From Fibrobacter sp. (GTDB lineage: Bacteria > Fibrobacterota > Fibrobacteria > Fibrobacterales > Fibrobacteraceae), in contig JAAZFC010000008.1 in NCBI GenBank assembly GCA_012511955.1, positions 1 to 54,035 of the forward strand: DNA of 54,035 nt, given 5' to 3'. The notes under the pieces are model-generated. The model saw only the letters and a list, made by a program, of their open reading frames with translations, did no database searches and had not been told where the DNA came from. The position numbers and the translations under genes are program-made. This document shows positions 1 to 9,039 of this stretch, piece by piece (position 1 is the stretch's first letter; every line of letters begins with the position of its first letter).

Positions 1-719
1 ACGGTTTTATGGAATGGTCTAACGCAACCAACCCAGATATTCTCAGCATTCAAGAAGTACGCGGCGAAGTAGAACAAATTCCCGCTGAAATTCGCGAAAT
101 ACCTGGTTACCATGCTTTTTGGAATCCCGCAGAGCGCAAAGGTTACAGTGGCACGGGGATTTTGACTAAAATTGAGCCTTTAGAGGTGAATTATGGTTTT
201 GGAGAGCCAGAGTTTGATAAAGAAGGCAGAGTGTTGCAACTAGTTTTTGATACTTGGGTGTTCAATGGTATTTATTTTCCCAATGGATCAGCTTCAGAAG
301 ATCGCTTGGATTATAAGTTACGTTTTTATGATGCTTTTTTAGAAGATTCTTTAGAATGGCAACGCCGCGGTAAAAATGTTATTACCGTAGGTGATTATAA
401 TACCTGTCATCATGAGATTGATATAGCTAGGCCACGAGAAAATTCACGAGTTTCTGGCTTTTTACCCATTGAAAGAGCTTGGATGGATAAATATGTGGAA
501 AGTGGTTTTATAGACACCTTTCGCGCATTACACCCTGATGTGGCCCATCGCTATACTTGGTGGTCAAACCGTGGGGGAGCTAGACCTAACAATGTGGGTT
601 GGCGCATTGACTACTGCTTTGTTAATCAAGCTTTAATGGAAAATGTACAAGCCGCTGAAATTCACGACCAAATAATGGGAAGCGATCATTGCCCCATAAG
701 CATAGATATTAATATTTAA
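1..719 (+). CDS. xthA: Exodeoxyribonuclease III, 5'-truncated by the window edge
   Basis: AP endonuclease / 3'-5' exonuclease of the endonuclease-exonuclease-phosphatase fold, acting in base excision repair. Family blocks are visible in order: SIQEVR with the metal-binding Glu, GTGILTK, YFPNG, VGDYNT (the GDxN motif), YTWWS, WRIDY and the terminal SDHCP. The frame is open to the first base: the codons before the Met at 9 read Gly-Phe, and family members carry about 20 more N-terminal residues (the IxSWNVNG strand). The Met at 9 is therefore internal and the true start lies outside the window. No terminator is evident before the next gene. Function is secure; only the start is missing. Confidence 0.93.
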   Translation, partial: GFMEWSNATNPDILSIQEVRGEVEQIPAEIREIPGYHAFWNPAERKGYSGTGILTKIEPLEVNYGFGEPEFDKEGRVLQLVFDTWVFNGIYFPNGSASEDRLDYKLRFYDAFLEDSLEWQRRGKNVITVGDYNTCHHEIDIARPRENSRVSGFLPIERAWMDKYVESGFIDTFRALHPDVAHRYTWWSNRGGARPNNVGWRIDYCFVNQALMENVQAAEIHDQIMGSDHCPISIDINI

Positions 720-782
720 TGTGTAATGTGTGCCAAAATTAACTTTATCCTATATGTTGGAGTCTAGGTAAAAAGAGGCTAT

Positions 783-2378
783 ATGTTATCCGATTTTACA
801 TTATTAGAAAAAGTTGGTGGATGGGAACCATGGACGGTGCAAAGGGCCACTATTGACGGTTCTTCTTTTAAAATAAAGTTAAAAAATGACGAAGGCCCTC
901 CCTTGTGTTGTGGCAAACAGATGCTTTTAGTGCAAAGTCGTAAAAGAATAGGCAGGGATATGCCCATATTAGACTTTGGGGTGGAGTTAAGTTTTATTCA
1001 AAAAAGCTTTTCTTGTAAGCAATGCTCAAAAAGTTTTACACAAGATATTCCTTGGTACGACATAGAAAATGAATGTACTTTGCGCTGTGTTAACCATAAA
1101 CAAAGCTCTATGCCCGTGGAAAAAGCCATGGTGGTTTTGCAAGAAGAACGACGCTTGCTTTTTGGTGGCCCCATGGTAGTACTAAAATGGCAAATGGAGA
1201 GTTTTTGTGAAGTAGTTTATTGTTCTCCTAATATACTAGATGTTTTGGCTTATAACCCTATGGACTTTTACTTAGACAACATAGCTTTTGAGGCTATAAT
1301 TCACTCCCAAGATCAGTTTAGGGTAACCAGTAAAATGAAGGCCATGTTTGAAAAAAAAGATCCAGAGCCTTTTGTGGAAGTGTTTAGGTTATCAAATGCT
1401 CATGGTGAATGGCGTTGGATAGAAATGCACCTTGTTTTAGATGCTCGGACTAAAGGTGGAAATCGTGTAATTACCGGTTATCTACTCGATATAACCAAGA
1501 CAAAAAGTGTAGAAGAAGAGCTGCGCGCTTCCCGAAATAGTCTGCAAATGGTTTTGGGTAGCACCCACACTGGGTGTTGGTCTGTGGACTTAAACACTAT
1601 GCAACTAAAAAGGGACCTTGATTGGGCTAACTCTTTAAATATAAAAAGCTTCGATTCCAATTTAGCCAGTGCCACAGAAGTTATACATCCCGATGATAGG
1701 CAGTATATAAAAGGGCAAATAGAGCTGTGTATTAAAGGCTTGTTAGAGATAGTGGAAGTTGAATGTAGGCTGAAAACAAATGCTGGCGCTTGGTTATGGG
1801 TTTCTGTAGTAGCTATGGTGTCTAAAGTTCGAGGTGATGGTTCTCCGCGCATTTTTTCAGGGGTAGTTACCGACATTAGTAAAGGAAAAGAAGCCAATGC
1901 AATCATGCTCAGCGAGAAAAAACGCTACGATGCAATTTTTAATTTAGTGCAAAGTCCAGTGATGTTAGTTGACGCACAGGATTCTATGATTATTGATGTT
2001 AATCCCGCTACTTGCAAATTAATAGGTCGCCACCGTTCTGAACTTATAGGAAGAATAGCCTATGATTATATTTTTCCTGCCTCAAACTTTAAGTGCGATC
2101 TCGAAGAAAAAGTTTCTTACGATGCAAATAAAGCTGAATTGGTGCATGCCGATGGAACACTTATCCCAACAGAAAGAACTTACTCCTTTATTGATATAGA
2201 CGAAAAATTGCATTGCTTACTAAACTTCGTAGATATAAGTAAAGAAAAGTCCATGGACATGAGTTTAGAAAGAACCTTAAAGTTTAAAGAAAAGCTAATA
2301 AACGAGCAAAGACTTGCATCAATTGAGATAGAAAAACTAAAAAAAGATATTGAAAAATTACAGCAAAATTCCTCTTAA
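783..2378 (+). CDS. Multi-PAS sensory protein with N-terminal cysteine-rich region and no output domain
   Basis: A soluble 531-residue protein. Residues 1-100 hold a Cys-Cys pair (42-43) and a Cys-x2-Cys pair (78, 81) that could bind zinc. Three PAS/PAC units follow at about 145-250, 255-370 and 380-490; the first two end in the typical GYLLDIT / GVVTDIS PAC signature and the third in LNFVDIS. The last 40 residues are a Lys/Glu-rich coiled coil. No histidine kinase, GGDEF, EAL or methyl-accepting domain is present, so the coiled coil probably passes the signal to a partner. Start supported by AGAGG about 8 bases upstream. It ends six bases before the convergent recombinase gene. Ligand unknown. 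Confidence 0.8.
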   Translation: MLSDFTLLEKVGGWEPWTVQRATIDGSSFKIKLKNDEGPPLCCGKQMLLVQSRKRIGRDMPILDFGVELSFIQKSFSCKQCSKSFTQDIPWYDIENECTLRCVNHKQSSMPVEKAMVVLQEERRLLFGGPMVVLKWQMESFCEVVYCSPNILDVLAYNPMDFYLDNIAFEAIIHSQDQFRVTSKMKAMFEKKDPEPFVEVFRLSNAHGEWRWIEMHLVLDARTKGGNRVITGYLLDITKTKSVEEELRASRNSLQMVLGSTHTGCWSVDLNTMQLKRDLDWANSLNIKSFDSNLASATEVIHPDDRQYIKGQIELCIKGLLEIVEVECRLKTNAGAWLWVSVVAMVSKVRGDGSPRIFSGVVTDISKGKEANAIMLSEKKRYDAIFNLVQSPVMLVDAQDSMIIDVNPATCKLIGRHRSELIGRIAYDYIFPASNFKCDLEEKVSYDANKAELVHADGTLIPTERTYSFIDIDEKLHCLLNFVDISKEKSMDMSLERTLKFKEKLINEQRLASIEIEKLKKDIEKLQQNSS

Positions 2379-2384
2379 AAAATT

Positions 2385-3293
2385 CTAAGCTCGAGGATGG
2401 GCCAAATTAAATGCTTTTTTTAACCTTTCCGCCGTAACATGGGTATAGACTTGGGTAGTACTCAAGGAGCTATGCCCTAACATTTCTTTTACAGACATTA
2501 AATCTGCGCCTTCATCCAGCAAATGGGTAGCAAAAGAATGTCTTAGTATATGGGGAGAGGCTTGGCCTTCCCAACCGCTTTGTTTTAAGATTGTTCTAAT
2601 GTCGTTTTGAATGCTACGCAATGATATAGCTTCACCTTTTAGATTGACAAAGACTTTGTTTTTATGGTTTGCATTCAACCCTCTAGCTTTTAACAGTTCG
2701 CGGTATTTTTTTAGCCAAGTTATGGCGCTAGAAGTTATGGGAACCATGCGCATTTTTTTTCCTTTCCCCCAAATTTTCAGCATTTCTTGCTCAAAATCAA
2801 CATCTTCCCAGCGCAATGTTCCACATTCGGCTAAGCGCATTCCTGAGCCGTAAATGCATTCTAGCAAAGCTCTTTGCCGATGGGCAACTTCGTCATCGGG
2901 GAGGACTTCGGGAAGTTTGTTTGAATTTAACTGTTTTTTTCCCATAAATTGCACCAGTCTTTCCTCTTTGCGGGGGTATCTGAGGTTTTGGGCGGGATTA
3001 TTGGGTAAATAGCCTTGGCGCACTAGGTATTTCCCCCAACTTTTGCAACATGAAATATACTGGGCCATGGTAGCACTGGAAATTTTATGCTGAGTTTTTT
3101 GCTCCCAAATAAAATTTCGCAATAATTCTTCATTAATTTGTTCAATAGATATTATATTGCGATCATGCAAGAACAAGGCTAGCTTATCTAAAATGTTTTG
3201 ATAGGCATTAACGGTAAGCACAGAGTAGGCTTTTTGTGATTGTAGATAATCCAAAAATAAGGATGCTAATTTAGTGATGTTTTTTAATGGCAC
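2385..3293 (-). CDS. xerC: Site-specific tyrosine recombinase XerC/XerD
   Basis: Tyrosine recombinase of the Xer family, expected to resolve chromosome dimers at dif. The N-terminal SAM-like core-binding domain is followed by a catalytic domain with a complete active set: Arg in GSGMRLAE, Lys in WGKGKKMR, His-x2-Arg in PHILRHSFATHL, His in MLGHSS and the nucleophile Tyr in TQVYTH. I prefer the GTG at 3293 (302 residues, usual Xer length). The frame stays open to an ATG at 3398, but that adds 35 unconserved residues and would overlap the divergent gene starting at 3349. XerC and XerD cannot be separated by eye, and no recognition gene or IS lies beside it, so a housekeeping role is more likely than an integrase. 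Confidence 0.85.
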   Translation of the reverse strand: MPLKNITKLASLFLDYLQSQKAYSVLTVNAYQNILDKLALFLHDRNIISIEQINEELLRNFIWEQKTQHKISSATMAQYISCCKSWGKYLVRQGYLPNNPAQNLRYPRKEERLVQFMGKKQLNSNKLPEVLPDDEVAHRQRALLECIYGSGMRLAECGTLRWEDVDFEQEMLKIWGKGKKMRMVPITSSAITWLKKYRELLKARGLNANHKNKVFVNLKGEAISLRSIQNDIRTILKQSGWEGQASPHILRHSFATHLLDEGADLMSVKEMLGHSSLSTTQVYTHVTAERLKKAFNLAHPRA

Positions 3294-3348
3294 AACGAAC
3301 TCAAAGTTATGTATCTTATTATAATATATACATTTATAAGAATTTAAG

Positions 3349-4461
3349 ATGTTCAAGTTGTTGATAAATATAAGCGTTTTTTGTGTGCTTTTAAGCAACT
3401 ACAGTTTTGCTTTGCAAAGAGTTGTCGGCGCTAATTCAAGTAGTAACTTAGTCGGTTCTGCAGAACTCGCTGCTATGGCAAATAATGATGCTTTAACTAA
3501 GGATATATTGTCGTTAAACCGCAATCCATTGGTACTTCTATCTGCTAAAGATTCATGGTTGGGGATGGGGCATAATGCGTTGTTTGAAGGTTCGCATTTG
3601 CATTTATTGGCGGAAAATATCCCTTTAAAAGAGCAAAGTTTTGGCTTTTCGGTGGCGCGCTTTGGCACTGATGGCATAATTTGGAGCCCAGAAGGAGAGG
3701 AAATTCCCGTAACTATGCCCACCAAGACTATGTCAGCGGTGGATTGGAATATGACTTTGGCATGGGCACGGACCTTTTGTGATGAAAAATTAGATGTGGG
3801 AGCTAATGTGCACTTATTATGGCGTAATTTAGATCAGTCTGGATTGGGATTTAGCGGTGATTTAGCTGCTCGGTGGAAGTTTAACGATGATCTTGCAATA
3901 TTGGCACAATTGCAAAACTTCTTTAGCTCTTTGACTGTTTGGAGGTCTGGGTATAAAGAATTTAGCCCCCCTGAAGCTAAAATTGGACTGGTTTGGGGGA
4001 AAAACATATCTTATTTATATGGAAATTTGCGCTTGGGGTGGCAAAGTGCTGATATTTTGCATCGCCGCAATCAAGAATATTATTGGAGCGATTATCTGGT
4101 ACTGGATTCTTTAGCCCAAGCACCTCAAAGTGGAAAAACTTTGTGGAATTCTCCTCTTTCATGGATTAAAGCTAGCGCATTGGGAGCTGAGCTACAGTGG
4201 AAGTGGGGTGGTTCAATACGACTTGGATTAATGTCTTTTGAAAGTATAGAAGCGTGGTCTTTAGGTATGGGAATGCAAATATCTTCGAAAATGAAACTAG
4301 ATTATGCTTATCAGAATCATCCTGTTTTAAATAATTTACATCGAGTGAGCTTGGCGTTGAAATTGTGGGAAAACCCAAAAGTTGAACACGATGAGGACAC
4401 TGTTTTAGATGATGAAAGAGAAGAGTTTCCTGAAAGTGGTAGAGTTTTTTGGGAAGATTAG
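3349..4461 (+). CDS. Outer-membrane beta-barrel protein, PorV/UPF0164-like
   Basis: A 370-residue exported protein with a hydrophobic signal peptide (about 1-22, ending SFALQ). The body is rich in alternating aromatic/Gly strands (LRLGWQSADI, AELQWKWGGSIRLG, KMKLDYAYQNHP), as expected of a beta-barrel. The N-terminal stretch SSSNLVGSAELAAMANNDA and the pattern 'NPLVLLS ... SWLGMGHNALFEG' resemble the PorV/PorQ-UPF0164 group of FCB bacteria. The C-terminus is an acidic tail, unlike a classical terminal barrel strand. It is divergent from the recombinase gene, sharing a short intergenic region. Family assignment is from pattern only. Confidence 0.6.
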   Translation: MFKLLINISVFCVLLSNYSFALQRVVGANSSSNLVGSAELAAMANNDALTKDILSLNRNPLVLLSAKDSWLGMGHNALFEGSHLHLLAENIPLKEQSFGFSVARFGTDGIIWSPEGEEIPVTMPTKTMSAVDWNMTLAWARTFCDEKLDVGANVHLLWRNLDQSGLGFSGDLAARWKFNDDLAILAQLQNFFSSLTVWRSGYKEFSPPEAKIGLVWGKNISYLYGNLRLGWQSADILHRRNQEYYWSDYLVLDSLAQAPQSGKTLWNSPLSWIKASALGAELQWKWGGSIRLGLMSFESIEAWSLGMGMQISSKMKLDYAYQNHPVLNNLHRVSLALKLWENPKVEHDEDTVLDDEREEFPESGRVFWED

Positions 4462-4511
4462 AGTTGAATTAAGTATATTTTTGTAACGCATTAAAAACGA
4501 GGTGAATAAGC

Positions 4512-5093
4512 GTGCTAAAAAATTATCGAGAAGTGGGAAAGTTTGATGTGCTAGAAGCTCCTCGGAACCCCATTGGTGCGTTTGCATCAGAGCAGTTTAA
4601 AAACGAGGCTTTAGAGCTTGTTGAAAAAGGCACTAAACATTTGGTGGTTAATCTAGGCGATCTTGATTTTTTGTACAGTGATGCCTTAAATGCTTTTTCT
4701 ACAGTACATCAAAAACTATCAGACAATGGTGGTTCACTTGGGGTTTTAGCTATTGACGAGTTGGCTGTGAAGTCAATTGAACAGGCGCGTTTAGATTCTA
4801 TCATAAAAATATATCGAAATGAAGCAGAAATGCTTACGGCATCAGTGCGCGGAGTTGTAACTGAAACATCCAAGGAAAAATCTAAAACAGAAAAAGAAGA
4901 GAAGGTTAAAAGTCGTGTTTTCACCCAGAGTTTTAATTCTATTAGTGTAGATGATAATGTAAAAGGAGTGCGTGAACCTTTTAATGTGGATGCCTTAGAG
5001 TCGAGCAGTTCTGTATCTAGTCTTTTAATAGTCGGCTTAGTTTTAGTGTTTATTGTGGTTGTTGCTGCACTTGTTTGGCACTTTTTAATGTGA
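4512..5093 (+). CDS. STAS-domain protein with C-terminal membrane anchor
   Basis: GTG start with a good Shine-Dalgarno (GAGGTG, 8 bases upstream). Residues 1-115 resemble an anti-sigma-factor-antagonist (STAS) fold, including NLGDLDFLYSDALNAF, where SpoIIAA-type proteins carry the phosphorylatable Ser/Thr. A Lys/Glu-rich linker (about 118-165) follows, then a single transmembrane helix at about 168-192 that ends the protein. STAS proteins of this class are normally soluble, so a tail-anchored STAS domain is unusual. The stop overlaps the next gene's GTG (GTGA), implying translational coupling with the degenerate LytM protein. Partner kinase or anti-sigma factor not seen nearby. Confidence 0.65.
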   Translation: MLKNYREVGKFDVLEAPRNPIGAFASEQFKNEALELVEKGTKHLVVNLGDLDFLYSDALNAFSTVHQKLSDNGGSLGVLAIDELAVKSIEQARLDSIIKIYRNEAEMLTASVRGVVTETSKEKSKTEKEEKVKSRVFTQSFNSISVDDNVKGVREPFNVDALESSSSVSSLLIVGLVLVFIVVVAALVWHFLM

Positions 5094-6040
5094 GTTTTTA
5101 TCGTAAAGATTATAATTATCGCGGGAAATCATCTTATGGAAAAAGAGCTAAAAAGAAATTCCCCTTAATTAGATTGTTGCTCCTTTTAATTTTAGTTGTT
5201 GTGCTGTGGAAAAATCGGCATCTAATAACTACGCAATGGGAAGCTTTGCGGGCAAAGTTTTTTGACTTTGAGAAGCAGGCGGTGGTTGAGGTTATAGATT
5301 TACCAGTAACTCAAACCTTTAAACTGCGTAAAGGCTGGTGGCAAAAGTCATGGAAGATTACCCGTGAAAAAGATGTGGACTGGCTGTGCTCACAAAGTCC
5401 AGGACAGGAGCGCTGTTTAATTGCTCAAGAGTTAGCTTTTAAACATGGTGCTTTTGCAGGAGGAGTCATTGATTATTTTTCGAAAGATAGTTTAGGAGAA
5501 TTGTTGATGGTTTACTGGAAAAGTTCTGTGCATCAGGTGAGAATTGCTAAGCACAAAACACAGAAATGCCAGTATTGGATAGATTTAAGCAATGGTTGCG
5601 TGTGGAAAGAACCCTGTCCCACCCATCCTTTAGAGGGTGGCGCTATTCCAATTGGTGCGGATTTTGACTTTCAGGGAAGGGAATACCTATTTACTCAAGA
5701 TTTATTTGTAGGAATTGGTGAGTCGCCTGTTTTTGCTCTATTAGGTGGGGAGGTTCAAGGGGTAGATACCTTAGCTGGGGATTTTTCAGTGCGAATTAAT
5801 CATGGCGGTGGCGTGCAAACCCGCAGTTCGGGGATAAAAACCTTAGCAGAAGGAGTAAATGTTGGAAAAAATGTGGAAAAATCACAATTGTTAGGGCGAT
5901 TATCGGCGCAAGATACCACAGAGTTCACTTTACAAATAACCCGCAACGGTCGCTTTGTGCGTTGGGCAGATTTTCATCAAGAAAGCTACCCCTTAAGTGA
6001 TAAAGCATTTGCTAAATTTTTAAAATCCTTGGATATGTAA
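5090..6040 (+). CDS. Membrane-anchored degenerate LytM/M23-like protein
   Basis: Start taken as the GTG at 5090, overlapping the upstream stop by 4 bases; a TTG at 5075 is the only upstream alternative. A basic N-terminus and one transmembrane helix (FPLIRLLLLLILVVVLW) place the rest in the periplasm. The C-terminal 120 residues follow the M23 peptidase outline: a VFALLGGEVQGVD strand, a V-RINHGGG strand, then GVNVGKNVEKSQLLGRLS. Both zinc motifs are absent: no His-x3-Asp before the first strand, and the HxH position reads EFTLQI. It is probably a non-catalytic LytM domain of the EnvC/NlpD type that activates a separate amidase. An AmiC-type amidase is encoded at 27445, but that link is inference. 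Confidence 0.6.
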   Translation: MSFYRKDYNYRGKSSYGKRAKKKFPLIRLLLLLILVVVLWKNRHLITTQWEALRAKFFDFEKQAVVEVIDLPVTQTFKLRKGWWQKSWKITREKDVDWLCSQSPGQERCLIAQELAFKHGAFAGGVIDYFSKDSLGELLMVYWKSSVHQVRIAKHKTQKCQYWIDLSNGCVWKEPCPTHPLEGGAIPIGADFDFQGREYLFTQDLFVGIGESPVFALLGGEVQGVDTLAGDFSVRINHGGGVQTRSSGIKTLAEGVNVGKNVEKSQLLGRLSAQDTTEFTLQITRNGRFVRWADFHQESYPLSDKAFAKFLKSLDM

Positions 6041-6889
6041 ATGCGTAAATATTTATTTCTATGTCTTTGTTTCTTGGCATGCTCTAATTCAGGAGACGGT
6101 CCCTTAAACGCTTTTGATGAGACTAAAAAATGGTATGGCGATGGCTTTTATTTAGGTGCGGAACTTTCTTTAGGCAGAAAAGCTCATTCCACCAACGATA
6201 CTCTTCCAGTGGAACTTAAAAATATTTGGGTGCAATCTCATTGTTACTGGGATTCAATCAATGGTTTTAGTGAAGTTCAGGACAATCTATGGCATTTGTC
6301 TTTTCGTATCCCCTTAGTTAGTAGCGCCGATATAAATTGCGCCACTGCACAGTTTTTTGACACTACCTTGTTAGTTGCTCCAGCTAAGTCTTGGGAAAAT
6401 ATTGAAAAAATCATTATTTGGGGCGCTGACACCGCCGTGGCACTAAGCTTAGAAGAACCAGAATTGAGTTTTACTCAAAAATATGAAGTTGTTTTAGATA
6501 GCGTGTTTTTGTTGGCAGGAGAAAATCAAGATAGCAGTTTTAGCGTGGTTTTAGATTCGACTTTCTTAGCGGATAAACCTGTTTTACAAGGTGAAAACCC
6601 TTGGGTTTATCGTTATACAGATACGCTTTCTGAAGAACCGCAAAGATTTACTTTTTGGGTGGAAAAGCTACCATCAAAAAGCTTTTATAACCGAACTAAA
6701 AGTAATTTTTTAGGAAATTTGCGACTGGAGTTTTGGCGAGAGTTGTTTGTGTGCGAACAGCTCGATTCTTTAAGTGAGCTTTGCCAAGCTCAGAACTATG
6801 CTGTGTGGGATTTAGAAAACAACGAAGAGGTTTTAGACAGTGAATTTATCGCACAGTTGGTTCAACAAATAGGATTAGAAGGTGAGTGA
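6041..6889 (+). CDS. Putative lipoprotein of unknown function
   Basis: Starts directly after the upstream stop codon. The N-terminus has a short basic-hydrophobic signal ending in a lipobox (CFLAC-S, Cys14), so it should be lipidated and anchored in the periplasm or outer membrane. The remaining 265 residues are acidic with beta-strand-like patches (YEVVLDSVFLLAG, SFSVVLDSTFL) and no motif I recognise. The two strands containing VLDS look like an internal repeat. It is the third gene of a tightly coupled set with the STAS-anchor and degenerate LytM proteins, suggesting a shared envelope function. I cannot name a family. Confidence 0.6.
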   Translation: MRKYLFLCLCFLACSNSGDGPLNAFDETKKWYGDGFYLGAELSLGRKAHSTNDTLPVELKNIWVQSHCYWDSINGFSEVQDNLWHLSFRIPLVSSADINCATAQFFDTTLLVAPAKSWENIEKIIIWGADTAVALSLEEPELSFTQKYEVVLDSVFLLAGENQDSSFSVVLDSTFLADKPVLQGENPWVYRYTDTLSEEPQRFTFWVEKLPSKSFYNRTKSNFLGNLRLEFWRELFVCEQLDSLSELCQAQNYAVWDLENNEEVLDSEFIAQLVQQIGLEGE

Positions 6890-8027
6890 ACAAAGTATTT
6901 CAGCGGCACAAATATTCGATGGGTGTAGTTTTCAGTCTCAAAAGCAAATAATATGGGAAAAAGACCATATTATTGCAATTAAAGATTGTTCAAAACTGCC
7001 TCAAAATTCAAAAATTATTTTACCAGGTTTTATCAACTTACACTGCCATTTAGAACTCACTGCTTTAGAGGGATTATTGCCCCAAAAAAAGGATTTTCCC
7101 CAATGGGTGGAAGTGTTGCAAAAGCATACGGCGGCTTTTTCTACCCATGATTGGGAAAAGTCTGTGCAAAAAGGTTTGGATTTATCGCTGCAATCGGGAG
7201 TGACTAGCATATTTGATGTGGGGAACAGCGGTGCAACTTGGTCTGCTGAAATATCTACTCCTATACGCTTATGGGCTGCTGTGGAGCTATTGGGAAATGC
7301 AGGAGAAGACACGCTGCCTCCGCCTTTGGGCCCACCAAAACATCGCCGGGGTTATAGTGCCCATGCTTTGTATTCTTGTGGTGGAGATTGCTGGCACAAA
7401 GCGAAGGATTTCTGCCAAAAAAATGATTTTCCCTTTAGCTTTCATTTGGCCGAAAGCCTGGCGGAGCATAAACTGCTAACCCAAGGACAAGGCATTATGC
7501 GTAGCTGGCTAGATGCCAAAACTCCTCACCATAATTTTAAAAAGCCGGGTCTAGCTCCTTTAGCGCGGGCACTGAAATTAGGAGTTTTGCAAGGGAGCAT
7601 AGCGGTGCATGGCAACACTTTAAGCCCAGAAGATTTACAGAATTTGGCGCAAAACCAGTGTGGATTGGTGCATTGTCCTCAAAGTGCGGAATGGTTTGGA
7701 CATCCTCCTTTAGATATGCTAAGCTGCGACAAAAGCGATTTGCCTGTGAGTATAGGCAGTGATAGTTTAGCCTCTGCACATTCTCTGAGTTTGTGGGAGC
7801 AAATGGCTGTTTTTGCGAAAAACCATCCCCATTATTCTGTGGAAGAAGTGCTAGCGCGAGTAACTGCAGTGCCAGCGCAAATTTTAGGTGAAGAAAGCTC
7901 TCTGGGTAGCTTAACGCCTGGGAGTAAAGCTGACTTTATGGTGGTAGAATGGGGCCAAAACTGGGAGCAACTTCCCCAAGTACAGCAAGTTTATATATCA
8001 GGAAAATTAGTTTATGAAAATATCTAA
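6882..8027 (+). CDS. mqnX: Amidohydrolase, probable aminodeoxyfutalosine deaminase (MqnX-like)
   Basis: GTG start overlapping the previous gene by 8 bases. An amidohydrolase-superfamily enzyme with the metal motif HCHLE (His54, His56) after the beta-strand ILPGFIN, then FHLAES, VHGNTLS, VHCPQSAEWF and the Asp in IGSDSLAS, all in the order of ATZ/TRZ-type deaminases. The short composite domain and the HLE-L form resemble the Campylobacterota-type 6-amino-6-deoxyfutalosine deaminase, which converts aminodeoxyfutalosine to futalosine in menaquinone synthesis. MqnE, which makes that substrate, is encoded at 21123 in this window. A different amino-purine or guanine-type deaminase remains possible. 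It overlaps pdxA by 14 bases. Confidence 0.7.
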   Translation: MSEQSISAAQIFDGCSFQSQKQIIWEKDHIIAIKDCSKLPQNSKIILPGFINLHCHLELTALEGLLPQKKDFPQWVEVLQKHTAAFSTHDWEKSVQKGLDLSLQSGVTSIFDVGNSGATWSAEISTPIRLWAAVELLGNAGEDTLPPPLGPPKHRRGYSAHALYSCGGDCWHKAKDFCQKNDFPFSFHLAESLAEHKLLTQGQGIMRSWLDAKTPHHNFKKPGLAPLARALKLGVLQGSIAVHGNTLSPEDLQNLAQNQCGLVHCPQSAEWFGHPPLDMLSCDKSDLPVSIGSDSLASAHSLSLWEQMAVFAKNHPHYSVEEVLARVTAVPAQILGEESSLGSLTPGSKADFMVVEWGQNWEQLPQVQQVYISGKLVYENI

Positions 8028-9039
8028 GAAAATAATATTGATTACCATGGGGGATCCCCACGGAATAGGTCCGGAAATATGTGCTCAAATGCTTAGTTCA
8101 CCGGATTTTAACACCGCATTTATACCGGTGGTGGTGGGAGATGCAGAAATAATGCGCAGCGCTTTGGATTTAATAAAAAGCTCTGCAAAATTAAAAGTTA
8201 TTTCTGAATTGGGCGATGTGCAAAGTCATGGCAAAGATCAAATTTTGTTGTGGGAGCCTTTAAAATATAAGGGAGAGTTTAAAGCTGGGAAAATATGCTC
8301 TTTGGCAGGGGCTGCATCCATTGCTTGGGTGCGAGAAGCTGTGCTTGCTATCCAAGGGGAAAAAGCCGTGGCCATGGTTACGGCACCTATTAGCAAAGAA
8401 TCCATTGCCCCCACGGTGCCAGGATTTCAGGGACATACGGAATATATCGGCGAAATGTGCGACGAACCCAGACCTGTGTTGACTTTGGTGCATAAAAACT
8501 GGGTTATTTCTCATGTTTCTACCCATGTGTCTCTGCGTGAGGCTTGCGATCGTGTAAAAATCCCCCGCATTGAAAAAACAGCACTTTTGCTTCACGAATT
8601 TTTACAAAAATATCGCGGTATAGAAAAGCCGCGCATTGGCGTAGCTGGGTTAAATCCCCACGCTGGCGAAGATGGGCTTTTTGGTAAGGAAGAGGTTGAA
8701 GAAATAGCTCCAGCGGTGCAAAAATTATTGGATAAAGGTTTGAATGTGGCGGGGCCTATACCTGGAGATGTGATTTTTCCTCAGTTGCGTGCAGAATTGT
8801 TTGATGGGGTGGTGGCAATGTATCACGACCAAGGGCATATTGTAACCAAAACCATGCTTTTTGGTTTGGGTGAACAACGCAAAACTGCGGGAGTAAATCT
8901 AAGCTTAGGCTTACCTGTGTTACGAACTTCGGTGGATCACGGTACTGGTTTTGATATTGCGTGGCAAGGCAAAGCTGATGCCAATAGTTTGATAGACGCT
9001 TATGAATTAGCTGAAGTTTTAAGTGAAAATAATGATTGA
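8014..9039 (+). CDS. pdxA: 4-hydroxythreonine-4-phosphate dehydrogenase
   Basis: NAD-dependent oxidative decarboxylation of 4-phosphohydroxy-L-threonine in the DXP-dependent pyridoxal phosphate pathway. Signature blocks: MGDPHGIGPEI, VTAPISKE, GHTEYIGEM, the metal-binding His in HVSLREA, NPHAGEDGLFG and MYHDQGHI, and VDHGTGFDIAWQGKAD near the end. Length (341) is normal. It lies in an overlapping run with the deaminase upstream and queG downstream, where the PdxA stop overlaps the queG start by 8 bases. All three metal ligands are present, so it should be active. Confidence 0.95.
   Translation: MKISKKIILITMGDPHGIGPEICAQMLSSPDFNTAFIPVVVGDAEIMRSALDLIKSSAKLKVISELGDVQSHGKDQILLWEPLKYKGEFKAGKICSLAGAASIAWVREAVLAIQGEKAVAMVTAPISKESIAPTVPGFQGHTEYIGEMCDEPRPVLTLVHKNWVISHVSTHVSLREACDRVKIPRIEKTALLLHEFLQKYRGIEKPRIGVAGLNPHAGEDGLFGKEEVEEIAPAVQKLLDKGLNVAGPIPGDVIFPQLRAELFDGVVAMYHDQGHIVTKTMLFGLGEQRKTAGVNLSLGLPVLRTSVDHGTGFDIAWQGKADANSLIDAYELAEVLSENND

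Noticed and set aside
2385-3293. Xer recombinase as the integrase of the rpn cassette
   Set aside because: It is 44 kb away, looks like a housekeeping Xer protein, and nothing resembling a dif core was seen in the 67-bp repeat.
3294-3398. N-terminal extension of the Xer recombinase to the ATG at 3398
   Set aside because: The extra 35 residues match no Xer protein and overlap the divergent gene's signal peptide; the GTG at 3293 gives the usual length.
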